A DNA stretch of 64,000 nucleotides from Fimbriimonas ginsengisoli Gsoil 348 (lineage in GTDB: Bacteria; Armatimonadota; Fimbriimonadia; Fimbriimonadales; Fimbriimonadaceae), in the NCBI GenBank assembly GCA_945881865.1, contig CAMCVK010000004.1, positions 124,001 to 188,000 of the forward strand, in the 5' to 3' direction. Position 1 is the stretch's first letter. Each line of letters opens with the position of its first letter. The position numbers were made by a program, and so were the translations under genes. The notes under the pieces are model-generated. The model saw only the letters and a program-made list of their open reading frames with translations, had not been told where the DNA came from and made no database searches. This document shows positions 34,054-42,107 of the stretch, piece by piece.

Positions 34054-34106
34054 TTAGAGGGAAAGAAGAAAAGATTCCAGGCTAGTTTTTGGCCGTCGAT
34101 TCGTTG

Positions 34107-34112
34107 TAGTCT
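34107..34112 (+). promoter_or_regulatory. -10 element TAGTCT placed for a leaderless transcript
   Basis: TAGTCT ends 7 nt before the ATG at 34120. The matching position before paralogue 3 carries TAGCGT at the same distance. Confidence 0.4.
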
Positions 34113-34119
34113 CGTCGTA

Positions 34120-35799
34120 ATGTTTTTTAGATCTGTTCTGACTGCCTTTGTTGCATTGGCGGCCTCGGTTTCTCTAGCCGGACCGCTTCGCCTAGCCACG
34201 AACTTCTTCATGCCTGCCGGGCGAACAAACCCGGTCATCCTCGATGCCAAAGCCGATGCTAGCGGCAACCTCGTAACCGCCGCACAAGCGGACTTCGGCT
34301 CCGGAAAGCAGATCGTCATTACGAAGTTCACCGCCGCCGGAGTGCGACGTTGGTCCAGCACCATCAACACGCCGGTGCCGGTCAGCGCGCCCGGCCAGGT
34401 CGCGGGCAAGTTCCAAATCATGCTGGACGGCTCGGGCAACACGTACGTTCTCTCGCCGCGCGCCGGCAATCCAGACTATCCTGGCTCAAGCGATGATCTC
34501 CTCCTGCGCAAGATTAACGACGGCGGCGCCACGGCCGGCTACCTATCTTTGGTTCGCAACCTTGCCGACAGATCGGGCAAAGTTTTTAGCGTTAAAGCAG
34601 GGCAGATGCAGGCTACGCGAACAAACCTGACCGATCTAGGACTTGTGGTTACCGCGGTAGGCACGGACGGCTTGTCGAGTGCTTTCTTGCTTCGTCTTGA
34701 TGGCAGCGTCTCCGGCTCAAGCTTGAACGTAACAGGGTTTACGTCTATCGACGGCAACATTCAAGACGACGGCAGATACAAGTATACGTATAACTACGCC
34801 GCTGTCGGCTTGACTCCGGGAGGTACGCCCGCTGCGCCACGGATGCGTCTTGTTGTGAGTCAAGAGTCACAGCTGGAATCCTACTTCGAGTCCTACGGTT
34901 ACAGAAATTCGTGGGTGTATTGCTTTGAAGTCGATGTGGACTCTTGGACTACAATTGTTTCAGAAGACGGAAATAGCACGTTCCTCGGAGAACGTCATGG
35001 ATTTCAAGCGGAGGGGCTCGGGTCTTCTGAAGATCAAGAATTGTGTCTCGTACGAGATTCCGGCGGTACTGGCTATATCGCTTGGTTGGGATCCCTATTC
35101 GAGAACCGGGAGCTCTTTACAACGTCTTCCGTGCCCTACTCGGCAACCCGGGTCGGGAGTGACTGGCTGGTTTACGGAGAGCAGGGCGGTGAGTACCTCT
35201 TGAAGTACCCCGCCTCGAACTCTGATCCGTTGGGGCTCTACTTCATCTCACCAGAGATAAGTTACGCGGGTTCGAGCCTTGTTTCTGCTCGTGGCCGCGC
35301 TTATCTTGCCGGTGGCCCCACGGTTGGCGGTGTTCAAGGGATGTATAGTTCCTTTAGCTCGGAAGGTGAGTTGGTGTACTCGGCCGGCCAGAATCAGCCG
35401 TTCACGGTAACGACATCATTCGTTGTTCCTGCGGCAAATAACCGTTTCTGGACGATCGGCAAGACGTCGGCAGGGCTGCAGTCCGTGGTCTTGTGGCGTG
35501 AACCGGACTACTTTGTTGGAATTTCCACTGGGTATGCGTTCGCTGCCGAAAGCACGGTTACGCTGAAAGCTCACCTCAGCACTCCGGCTCCTGCCGGTGG
35601 CTACACGTTCAACGTCTCCGTGAGCTCAAATCTGCAAAATGCGCCACGCACGGTTACGGTCCCGGCGGGCGCCTCGTCGGCAACGTTCACCGTCAAGGTA
35701 AAGAGCACGGCAACGGCCGGTTCGGCGACAGTTGTCGCACGTACCAACGCCACGTACGACATCAACACCGCCCACACGGCGACGTTTAGCATTCGCTAA
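34120..35799 (+). CDS. Secreted beta-rich protein, tandem paralogue A
   Basis: I do not recognise a named family. The 559-residue product has a signal peptide (cleavage near residue 20, after VSLAG). Two SBBP-like beta-propeller motifs follow at about residues 42-85 (D-A-S-G-N-L-V, ending with V-R-R-W) and about 100-145 (D-G-S-G-N-T-Y-V-L). A central region (about 150-385) is unlike its paralogues, and a conserved C-terminal part (about 388-559) contains G-R-A-Y-L-A-G-G-P-T-V and an Ig-like or Calx-beta-like tail ending TFSIR. No membrane anchor or sorting signal is visible, so it is probably periplasmic or released. It is the first of three tandem copies and has the 66-bp duplicated upstream element. 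Confidence 0.85.
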   Translation: MFFRSVLTAFVALAASVSLAGPLRLATNFFMPAGRTNPVILDAKADASGNLVTAAQADFGSGKQIVITKFTAAGVRRWSSTINTPVPVSAPGQVAGKFQIMLDGSGNTYVLSPRAGNPDYPGSSDDLLLRKINDGGATAGYLSLVRNLADRSGKVFSVKAGQMQATRTNLTDLGLVVTAVGTDGLSSAFLLRLDGSVSGSSLNVTGFTSIDGNIQDDGRYKYTYNYAAVGLTPGGTPAAPRMRLVVSQESQLESYFESYGYRNSWVYCFEVDVDSWTTIVSEDGNSTFLGERHGFQAEGLGSSEDQELCLVRDSGGTGYIAWLGSLFENRELFTTSSVPYSATRVGSDWLVYGEQGGEYLLKYPASNSDPLGLYFISPEISYAGSSLVSARGRAYLAGGPTVGGVQGMYSSFSSEGELVYSAGQNQPFTVTTSFVVPAANNRFWTIGKTSAGLQSVVLWREPDYFVGISTGYAFAAESTVTLKAHLSTPAPAGGYTFNVSVSSNLQNAPRTVTVPAGASSATFTVKVKSTATAGSATVVARTNATYDINTAHTATFSIR

Positions 35800-35811
35800 A
35801 ATCGGAAAGCT

Positions 35812-35836
35812 CTTCCCTTTCACTTGTGAGAGGGAA
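35812..35836. repeat. Strong hairpin repeat 2
   Basis: CTTCCCTTTCAC pairs with GTGAGAGGGAAG (one G-T wobble) around a 1-3 nt loop, 12 bp after the stop of paralogue A. It is nearly identical to the hairpin after paralogue B. It probably helps end or stabilise the transcript. Confidence 0.65.
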
Positions 35837-35911
35837 GGGTCGGGTTGGGAGCGCCTTACCAATTTCGACGCAGTCTTGACAGCCGTAGTGTGATTTATAC
35901 ATCATTGATGG

Positions 35912-37624
35912 GTGATCTCTCACAGACTCATCCTTTCTTCGATAGTTGCCCTTGCTGCTTCTATCTCCATCGCCGGACCAGTCCGGTTAGCTACCAGCTT
36001 TTTCATTTCGGCCGGACGAACAAATCCAGTCATTCTTGATGCGAAAGCCGACGCCAGCGGCAATTTGGTGACGGCCGCACAGGTGGACGCAACCGGTGGC
36101 GGAAAACAGATCGTCATTACCAAGTTCACGGCGGCAGGCGTGCGTCGGTGGTCGAGCACGATCAACACGCCGGTTCCGGTGACTTCGCCCGGCCAAGTTG
36201 CGGGCAAGTTCCAAATTATGCTGGACGGCGTCGGAAATACTTACGTGCTGTCTCCCCGAGCCGGCAATCCCGTGATCGCAGACACCACGCAAGATATCCT
36301 CATCCGCAAGCTCAGCGACACCGGGGCCACCGTGGGCTACCTGTCGCTGGTTAGCTACCTGTTCGACCTTACCGGCGATAAGTTTGACGTTTCAAATACG
36401 CAAATGCAGAGCCTTCCTAGCGGACCGGAAGTCGTCGTTGCTTGTACCGCAACCTCCCTTGGTAACCGAGAAACGCTGACATACGCCTTCCTGCTCCGAG
36501 GCGGAGTCAGCGGAACGGCGATCAGCGTGGATGGGGTTCAGTCTATAGCGGGCTTTTACTTTGATTTCGGAGACGGTTCGTTCCACTACACGACCTTTTC
36601 CGCTGCGGGCCTGCTCCCCGGCCAAGTTTCCGCCGACGGTCCGCAGATGCGGCTATTTCTCCAGAGAGAGAGAGCTTACGGCTCCTATCCCGATATCTTT
36701 CGAGAGACGGGTTTTCAAGCTTACAACACAAGAATTACACCTTCGAGTTTCGATCTTGTGGGCGGCAATTGGCGCCCACTTTTTGAGAGTCAGCTCGCAC
36801 CCGATGCGCTGGGCTTCGAAGCCGAGGGTGTCGCATCGGTGGCGGATGAGGGTGTGCTCATGAGCAAAAATGCGAACCTTTCCCGCTATATCAGCCGAGG
36901 CGACGACGATTTGGTGCACAGTTTCGTTGAAGTTCCTTCCACCGTGCCCCACACGGCAACCCGGGTCGGAGATAACTGGCTGGTCTACGGCCATTGGTCA
37001 GGGGGTGAGTATCTTCTGCAATATCCGTCCGTTGGCGACCTAAGGGTAGCGCACACGATAGCCTCCCAAGGGATGGGCGCCCCTTACTACGTTGGCAACA
37101 GTCTGACGTCGTCGCGAGGCCGGGCGTACCTTGCCGGTGGCCCGACGGTTGGCGCTGTTCAAGGGATGTTTAGTTCCTTTAGCTCGGAAGGTGAGTTGGT
37201 GTACTCGGCGGGCCTGAATCAGCCTTTCACACTCGAGACTTCGTTCGTGGTTCCGGCGGCGAACAACCGCTGCTGGACGGTAGGTAAAACCTCGACCGGT
37301 CTGCAAGCCGTGATCCTGTGGAAAGAGCCCGATTACTTTGTGGGCATCTCTGCGGACTATATCGTCCTCCGAGGAAACACGGTTTCGGTAAAGGCCCACC
37401 TGAACACTCCGGCCCCGGCCGGCGGCTATACGTTCCCGGTTTCGGTGACGTCGAAGCTGCAGAACGCTCCCTCCAGCGTCACGATCGCCGAAGGCGAAAC
37501 TTCGGCAACGTTCACCGTCAAGGTGAGGAACAACGCGACGCCGGGCCTAGCGACGGTCACCACTCGAACCAATGCGACCTACGACGTAAACACCGCCCAC
37601 ACGGCGACGTTTAGCATTCGCTAA
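35912..37624 (+). CDS. Secreted beta-rich protein, tandem paralogue B
   Basis: The 570-residue product shares the signal peptide pattern, the two D-x-x-G-N propeller-like motifs (about residues 43-90 and 104-150), and the C-terminal block from G-R-A-Y-L-A-G-G to the terminal TFSIR with paralogues A and C. Its centre (about 155-395) differs in sequence and is slightly longer. The GTG at 35912 is supported by codon-by-codon alignment of the signal peptide with paralogue A. An ATG at 35908 is out of frame although TATACA sits 6 nt before it. The upstream gap is short and lacks the 66-bp element, so this copy may be read through from A or expressed differently. Confidence 0.82.
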   Translation: MISHRLILSSIVALAASISIAGPVRLATSFFISAGRTNPVILDAKADASGNLVTAAQVDATGGGKQIVITKFTAAGVRRWSSTINTPVPVTSPGQVAGKFQIMLDGVGNTYVLSPRAGNPVIADTTQDILIRKLSDTGATVGYLSLVSYLFDLTGDKFDVSNTQMQSLPSGPEVVVACTATSLGNRETLTYAFLLRGGVSGTAISVDGVQSIAGFYFDFGDGSFHYTTFSAAGLLPGQVSADGPQMRLFLQRERAYGSYPDIFRETGFQAYNTRITPSSFDLVGGNWRPLFESQLAPDALGFEAEGVASVADEGVLMSKNANLSRYISRGDDDLVHSFVEVPSTVPHTATRVGDNWLVYGHWSGGEYLLQYPSVGDLRVAHTIASQGMGAPYYVGNSLTSSRGRAYLAGGPTVGAVQGMFSSFSSEGELVYSAGLNQPFTLETSFVVPAANNRCWTVGKTSTGLQAVILWKEPDYFVGISADYIVLRGNTVSVKAHLNTPAPAGGYTFPVSVTSKLQNAPSSVTIAEGETSATFTVKVRNNATPGLATVTTRTNATYDVNTAHTATFSIR

Positions 37625-37634
37625 AATCCAAAAG

Positions 37635-37664
37635 CCCTTCCCTTTCACTTGTGAGAGGGAAGGG
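37635..37664. repeat. Strong hairpin repeat 3
   Basis: CCCTTCCC and GGGAAGGG arms with the same inner sequence as the hairpin at 35812-35836 lie 10 bp after the stop of paralogue B. The intergenic hairpin was evidently duplicated with the genes. Confidence 0.65.
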
Positions 37665-37718
37665 TTGGGTTGGGAGAGTCTGCTAAACCAAGCTCGGAGT
37701 AGTCGTACTCCCCGCAGA

Positions 37719-37784
37719 CTGACCCCTCGTCTGTGAAACGAAAGAGTGGGATGAAATTAGCAACAGCATTTCCCTGTCGCTCGA
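37719..37784 (+). repeat. 66-bp duplicated upstream element, copy 2
   Basis: This block matches 33988-34053 at 65 of 66 positions. A short perfect hairpin GGAGTA-GTCG-TACTCC precedes it (about 37696-37711), while copy 1 has a decayed version. Confidence 0.85.
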
Positions 37785-37835
37785 CGAGAGAGATGCTAAG
37801 AACACTCGGACTAGTTTTTGACGGTCGATTTGCAG

Positions 37836-37841
37836 TAGCGT
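37836..37841 (+). promoter_or_regulatory. -10-like element TAGCGT before paralogue C
   Basis: TAGCGT ends 7 nt before the ATG at 37849, the same spacing as in paralogue A. It fits TANNNT but is a weak hexamer on its own. Confidence 0.3.
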
Positions 37842-37848
37842 AGAAGCG

Positions 37849-39528
37849 ATGCGTTTTAGATCCGTTCTGACTGCCTTGGTTGCCCTGGCAGCCTCCATTT
37901 CCATTGCCGGGCCGGTTCGTTTAGCCACGAGCTTCTTCATTCCCGCCGGACGAACGAACCCAGAGATTCTGGACGCCAAAACCGATGCCACCGGCAGCCT
38001 GGTCATGGCATCGCAGGCGGACAACATCGGTGGCGGAAAGCACATCATCATTACGAAATTCAACGCGGCGGGAGTGCGACGGTGGTCAAGAGCGATCAAC
38101 GCACCGGTCCCGGTGACCGCGCCGGGCCAAGTTGCTGGCAAGTTCCAAATCATGCTGGATGGCGCGGGAAATACCTTCGTTCTCTCGCCCCGCGCCGGCA
38201 ATCCGGACTATCCCGGCACGACGGAAGACCTTGTAATCCGCAAGATCGATGACAGCGGCACCACGGTCGGCAGCCTGTCTCTGGTTCACATCCTTAGGGT
38301 TTTTACCAGCCAAGTCTATGACGTCCTAGACGGTCAAATGCAGATGACCCGAAGAAACTCAACCGACTTCGGAATCGCCGTGACCTTAAGGAATGCGAGC
38401 GGTTTGTTAGGCGTGGCCTTGATGTCCTCCTCCGGTATCGTCAACAGCTCCTTTATATCGGTAACCGATGTGAGAGAGAAACTTGGGGGTGGCTTTTCAG
38501 CTGGGGACTTTAGGGCGACTTTTAACTACAAATTGGTGGGCCTCACTCAGACTGGCACGCCGGCCGATCCTAGGATGCAAGTGGCGATGGACTTCCGATA
38601 TTCCCAGAACCAGCCTTTCCTAAGGTATGCAAATTTGCAGACGTATGCCGCTAACGTCGTACCTGGTTCTACCAGCCTAACTTTTGTCAGCGAGGCAACT
38701 CGTAACGAGTTTGACGCCCGAGCCGAAGGGCTGGGTACTTCTGAGACCCAGAACTTGGTGGTCAGCCGGGAGCCCCTCGGTGGTGGCTATGCCATGCGGT
38801 TGGGGACTGTTTCGTACGAAGTGAATACTCCGGCTTCTTCCGTGCCCCTGACGGCAACCCGGCTAGGGAACGATTGGTTGGTCTATGGCCAGAGCACGGT
38901 GGGAGCCGGTGAGTTCCTATTGAAGTATTCGACCGATGGTGGCGTATCTTCCGGTGCTTACACGATCTCGGATGCGGCAGCCGCGCCCTACTACTCGGGT
39001 GCAAGCCTTGTTGCTTCTCGTGGCCGCGCCTATCTGGCGGGAGGCCCGACGGTTGCGGGCGTGCAGGGACTGTACAGCGCGTTTAGCAGCACCGGCGAAA
39101 AGCTTTACTCGGCCGGAATGACCCAGCCGTTTACGGTGTCGACTTCGTTCGTGATCCCGGCGCCGAACAATCGGTTCTGGACGGTGGGCAAGACCTCGAC
39201 CGGGTTCCAAGCCGTTACGTTGTGGAACGAACCGGAGTACTTCGTCGACCTTTCCGCGCCGTCTTCAGCCGCCCCGGGAAGCACCGTAACCGTGAAAGCG
39301 CAGCTACTCACTCCGGCTCCGGTCGGTGGCTATACGTTCCCGGTTCGGGTCAGCTACCGGCTGCAAGATGCGCCGGCAACGGTCACCGTCCCGGCTGGCG
39401 AGACTTCTGCGACCTTCACCGTTACGGTGAGGAGCACCGCAACCGCCGGTCCTGCGAGCATCACCGCGCAAACGAACACCACCCTGGACATCGACGCCGC
39501 CCACACCGCGAAGCTGAACATCAACTAA
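37849..39528 (+). CDS. Secreted beta-rich protein, tandem paralogue C
   Basis: The 559-residue product is the third tandem copy. The signal peptide, the first 145 residues and the last 170 residues align closely with A and B, including G-R-A-Y-L-A-G-G-P-T-V near residue 391 and the Ig-like tail that here ends KLNIN. The central 230 residues are again divergent. Conserved flanks with a variable core look like a family under diversification or one that accepts new centres by recombination. The ligand or role is unknown. The upstream region matches that of A, so C seems to derive from an A-like unit including its promoter. Confidence 0.85.
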   Translation: MRFRSVLTALVALAASISIAGPVRLATSFFIPAGRTNPEILDAKTDATGSLVMASQADNIGGGKHIIITKFNAAGVRRWSRAINAPVPVTAPGQVAGKFQIMLDGAGNTFVLSPRAGNPDYPGTTEDLVIRKIDDSGTTVGSLSLVHILRVFTSQVYDVLDGQMQMTRRNSTDFGIAVTLRNASGLLGVALMSSSGIVNSSFISVTDVREKLGGGFSAGDFRATFNYKLVGLTQTGTPADPRMQVAMDFRYSQNQPFLRYANLQTYAANVVPGSTSLTFVSEATRNEFDARAEGLGTSETQNLVVSREPLGGGYAMRLGTVSYEVNTPASSVPLTATRLGNDWLVYGQSTVGAGEFLLKYSTDGGVSSGAYTISDAAAAPYYSGASLVASRGRAYLAGGPTVAGVQGLYSAFSSTGEKLYSAGMTQPFTVSTSFVIPAPNNRFWTVGKTSTGFQAVTLWNEPEYFVDLSAPSSAAPGSTVTVKAQLLTPAPVGGYTFPVRVSYRLQDAPATVTVPAGETSATFTVTVRSTATAGPASITAQTNTTLDIDAAHTAKLNIN

Positions 39529-39536
39529 GTTCCAAA

Positions 39537-39571
39537 AATCCCCTCCTTTCGCTCGGCGGGATGAGGGGATT
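39537..39571. terminator. Hairpin between convergent genes, probable terminator
   Basis: AATCCCCTC (39537-39545) pairs with GAGGGGATT (39563-39571) between the stops of paralogue C and the minus-strand HAAS gene. An A-run on the left gives a U-run for minus-strand transcripts, so it best fits termination of the HAAS operon and may act both ways. Confidence 0.55.
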
Positions 39572-39594
39572 AGGGTTGGAGAGGCGCGAGCGAT

Positions 39595-40545
39595 TTAACC
39601 AACTTGCCGCCGGAATCGCGTTTTCTCCAGCCGGTCGAAGGCCGCCGCCAGCGCAAGGAAGAGACCGTTCCACGCCGAAACTATAGCTAACAAGAAAACG
39701 AGGGCCGATCCGCCGGTGCGGACCACATTTTCGGCGATAAAGGCGAAATTGTCCGATTTCTGCCGGGCCGGCTGCTCCTCCTTCATCGGTAGGGTTTGCG
39801 CAAACGCTTCGCCGTGCGCCGCCCAGGCGCGCTTGGCGGTTTTTGCATCCATCGATTTAAGCGTTGGCTCGCCGGAAACAACCCACGACATCGGCCAAGG
39901 GACCAACGGCAAGTAGGATTGCGTTCTGAATTCAAAGGGCGACGGACCCTGAGTCAATGGCGGCGCGCCCTGCCGCCAGGCCAAAACTGCCGCCCGATCT
40001 CGAACCAACGCGTTTTCGCTCTGCCGGATCATCTGGGCTTCGCCGCCCGACGCCCGAAAAGCCTGCGCCTGCCCTAGGACGGCAAAAAGCGAAACTGCCA
40101 AAACCGCGACCACCGCACCCGCAATCCAGCCCAGCAGCGGCCGAACCAGCCACCGTCGGGTCTGCCATGTTCGCCACCCGATCCCGCCGACGATGGCCGC
40201 CGAGCACCACAACATGACGTCTGGCAATGCCAAAGTCACGCCGAACGAGATGAATCCGTAAGCGAAAACGAGGCCAAACAGGAGAACCATGCCGAGCGCA
40301 GGTTCATCTTGACGGCCGGAATCTCGGTATTGGCGGGCGAGGTCGCGGGCGACTAGCCGAACGGGGCCGAGGTCGAGAATGGCACGTCGGTCAGCTACGG
40401 CGGGCTTCTCGCCGAGCTCCACATAGGCCGAATGCGCCGCCAGCAGGTGGCCCTCAAGCTCCCTGATGCAGTCGCTCGCAAACTCGTCGGACGTCTTTTT
40501 TGTTAGGTGCTGTTTTAGCTGGGCTAAATACTCGGCCGAGTTCAT
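39595..40545 (-). CDS. HAAS-domain membrane protein (PadR partner)
   Basis: The 316-residue product begins with a HAAS/DUF1700-like helical domain (about residues 1-75: L-A-Q-L-K-Q-H-L-T, then a helix with I-R-E-L-E-G-H-L, and L-G-P-V-R-L-V-A-R-D-L). About four to five membrane helices follow (two pairs at about 85-165 and one near 290-310) with a periplasmic segment between. PadR-HAAS pairs regulate envelope functions in many bacteria; the HAAS protein is usually the effector or sensor. The ATG at 40545 overlaps the PadR stop (ATGA), so the two are translationally coupled; the longer in-frame opening is only the PadR gene read in another frame. Confidence 0.82.
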   Translation of the reverse strand: MNSAEYLAQLKQHLTKKTSDEFASDCIRELEGHLLAAHSAYVELGEKPAVADRRAILDLGPVRLVARDLARQYRDSGRQDEPALGMVLLFGLVFAYGFISFGVTLALPDVMLWCSAAIVGGIGWRTWQTRRWLVRPLLGWIAGAVVAVLAVSLFAVLGQAQAFRASGGEAQMIRQSENALVRDRAAVLAWRQGAPPLTQGPSPFEFRTQSYLPLVPWPMSWVVSGEPTLKSMDAKTAKRAWAAHGEAFAQTLPMKEEQPARQKSDNFAFIAENVVRTGGSALVFLLAIVSAWNGLFLALAAAFDRLEKTRFRRQVG

Positions 40546-40877
40546 GATTTCGCCTCCGTGGTGGCGTCGGAGCGAAGCAGTCGGCTCACGCTGGCGGCAA
40601 AGTCGCTCCAGCGTAGCGAACGGTCGGCGAGCTCGGCCCGCCCGGCCTCGGTGATGGCGTAGATGCGGCGGCGCGATTCCGGGTCGCCGTTCTCCCACTC
40701 GGCGGTCACCCATTCGGCGGCCTCCAGGGCATACAAAACGGGGTACAGCTGCCCTTCGCTAAGGCGGAGCTTGCCGCCGCTTTTCTCGCGCACCGCCTTC
40801 ACCACGGCATATCCGTGGGCGGGCCGGTCGGCCAAAATCGCCAGCACGATCGCCTTCGTGTCGCTCTGAAGTCTCAC
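40542..40877 (-). CDS. PadR family transcriptional regulator
   Basis: This winged-helix repressor has 111 residues. It shows the family pattern I-L-A-D-R-P-A-H-G-Y-A-V (about 13-24), L-R-L-S-E-G-Q-L-Y-P-V-L-Y-A-L-E (about 36-51) and R-R-I-Y-A-I-T-E-A-G (about 71-80), and lacks a long C-terminal dimerisation domain (PadR-s2 type). The GTG at 40877 is chosen because TATAGT lies exactly 6 nt upstream. It probably autoregulates and controls the coupled HAAS gene. It is divergent from the MNT gene. Confidence 0.88.
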   Translation of the reverse strand: MRLQSDTKAIVLAILADRPAHGYAVVKAVREKSGGKLRLSEGQLYPVLYALEAAEWVTAEWENGDPESRRRIYAITEAGRAELADRSLRWSDFAASVSRLLRSDATTEAKS

Positions 40878-40883
40878 CCTTCC

Positions 40884-40889
40884 ACTATA
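40884..40889 (-). promoter_or_regulatory. -10 element TATAGT placed for a leaderless PadR transcript
   Basis: On the minus strand TATAGT is followed by GGAAGG and then the GTG at 40877. The purine run touches the start codon, too close to act as a normal Shine-Dalgarno. Confidence 0.55.
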
Positions 40890-40957
40890 ACACAATGCAT
40901 CGGCATAAGAGGTAAGCGTGGCGGCTCTTTTTCGCGTAGTATCTTGTTAACGACACC

Positions 40958-41248
40958 ATGAATCGCGATGACGTGCTAAGGATTCTGGCCGAGCAAAAGC
41001 CGCAGTGGGTCGCCCGGTACGGCCTGACAAAGCTTGGCATCTTTGGGTCGGTCGCCCGCAACGAAGCCCGGCCCGGTAGCGACGACGATGTCGTGACCCA
41101 GACGCCGGTTACGGATATCTTTCAACTGGTTGCGCTGCGAGAGGAAATGATTTCTCTATTGGGTGCGGAGGTGGACCTCGTAACCGACCACGCCCACCTG
41201 CGTGCTTACTTTATGGACCGACTCCAGCGAGAAGCCGTTTATGTCTAG
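40958..41248 (+). CDS. MNT-type minimal nucleotidyltransferase (antitoxin-like)
   Basis: The 96-residue product has the nucleotidyltransferase signature G-S-V-A-R-N-E-A-R-P-G-S-D-D-D (about residues 30-44; the usual GSxARG has Asn for Gly, and the S-D-x-D metal ligands are kept) and a C-terminal E-V-D-L-V-T. Members of the MntA family neutralise HEPN RNase toxins by AMPylation. The downstream HEPN gene here is only a fragment, overlapping by position with the end of this gene. Whether this enzyme is still active or an orphan remnant is unclear. Confidence 0.8.
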   Translation: MNRDDVLRILAEQKPQWVARYGLTKLGIFGSVARNEARPGSDDDVVTQTPVTDIFQLVALREEMISLLGAEVDLVTDHAHLRAYFMDRLQREAVYV

Positions 41249-41252
41249 CTCG

Positions 41253-41399
41253 ATGAATGACGCGGATGTGCCAATCTGTGCAGAAATGCTCGACCAAATG
41301 ATCGTGGCGGCCGAAACGATAGACAACCTGGAAAGAAGCGCGATGGCGTCACGCTATGCATCCAAGAACGCTGTATCGACTGAGATCTGTGGCAGCTAA
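41253..41399 (+). pseudogene. Truncated HEPN (DUF86-like) toxin remnant
   Basis: The frame starts M-N-D-A-D and reads M-L-D-Q-M-I-V-A-A-E-T-I, which resembles the first helix of DUF86/HEPN toxins, and it stops after 48 codons. A full partner is over 100 residues and contains R-x4-6-H, which is missing. The position directly after the MNT gene is where the toxin normally lies. I infer a decayed toxin, though a short novel protein cannot be excluded. Confidence 0.45.
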
Positions 41400-41408
41400 C
41401 AAGCAGCC

Positions 41409-42107
41409 TCAGGGTTTCTTCAGTTCGCGGTACTTTGCGCAGAGGCGGACGTTATTGAGTTCGATCTCGCTCATTTTGGTCTCGATCTGAGCCATAGAAA
41501 GGTTGTTCGGTTGGTACCAAGCCCGCTTAGCCATTTCCGTGCGAAGCTCCTGTGCCTTGAAGCGGTAGCCGTGCCGAGCGTAGCTCTCATTGATCGCATA
41601 GCGCAGTACGGCGTAGCTGGAGTTGGCAGCCTCCCCTTCCGAAACGACTCGCTCAAACATTTGCGGATAGCGGTATTCCCCTGTGCTGGCAACCAGTCCG
41701 ACACCTGCGGCTGCGGTTGATGCATCCGGGGCCGGCGATGGCACGGACGGGGACGCCTTTGGCGGCTCAGGAGAAGCAGCCGGACTGTCTTCATCGGGCG
41801 CGGTCGAAGTTACGTCCGCCGACGAGTAGGTGTCGGGTACTTCCGCAACGGGTTCGGCGGCACGACTCGATTCCTCCACCCTCTGCGTCAGGATCCGGTC
41901 CTCTTCCTCTTGCAGTTTTTGCGCATAGAGTTGCTGCTCGCGTTCCGCGGCTTCCCTTGCTTGGTCGGCTCTTAGTTGGCCGATTTTGTTGTTGGCGAAG
42001 CCAATGGCAACCGCAACCATGGCGAGAATCATGCACCACTTGAAGCCTGCAGCCAGTAGCCTAGCGTTGGCATCCGGCTCTGGTCCGTTCCGTTCCTCTA
42101 CACTCAT
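41409..42107 (-). CDS. YARHG-domain membrane protein
   Basis: The 232-residue product has one membrane helix (about residues 23-43), a charged coiled-coil-like stretch (46-85), a Pro/Ser/Ala-rich linker (about 85-140), and a C-terminal YARHG domain: L-R-Y-A-I-N-E-S-Y-A-R-H-G-Y-R-F (about 168-183) then W-Y-Q-P-N-N (about 199-204). YARHG domains occur in extracellular or periplasmic parts of many bacterial proteins and have no assigned activity. The ATG overlaps the stop of the upstream membrane gene (ATGA), so the two form an operon and probably a complex. Confidence 0.82.
   Translation of the reverse strand: MSVEERNGPEPDANARLLAAGFKWCMILAMVAVAIGFANNKIGQLRADQAREAAEREQQLYAQKLQEEEDRILTQRVEESSRAAEPVAEVPDTYSSADVTSTAPDEDSPAASPEPPKASPSVPSPAPDASTAAAGVGLVASTGEYRYPQMFERVVSEGEAANSSYAVLRYAINESYARHGYRFKAQELRTEMAKRAWYQPNNLSMAQIETKMSEIELNNVRLCAKYRELKKP

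Noticed and set aside
35908-35910. ATG start for paralogue B with TATACA 6 nt upstream
   Set aside because: It is out of frame; codon alignment of the signal peptide with paralogue A supports GTG 35912.
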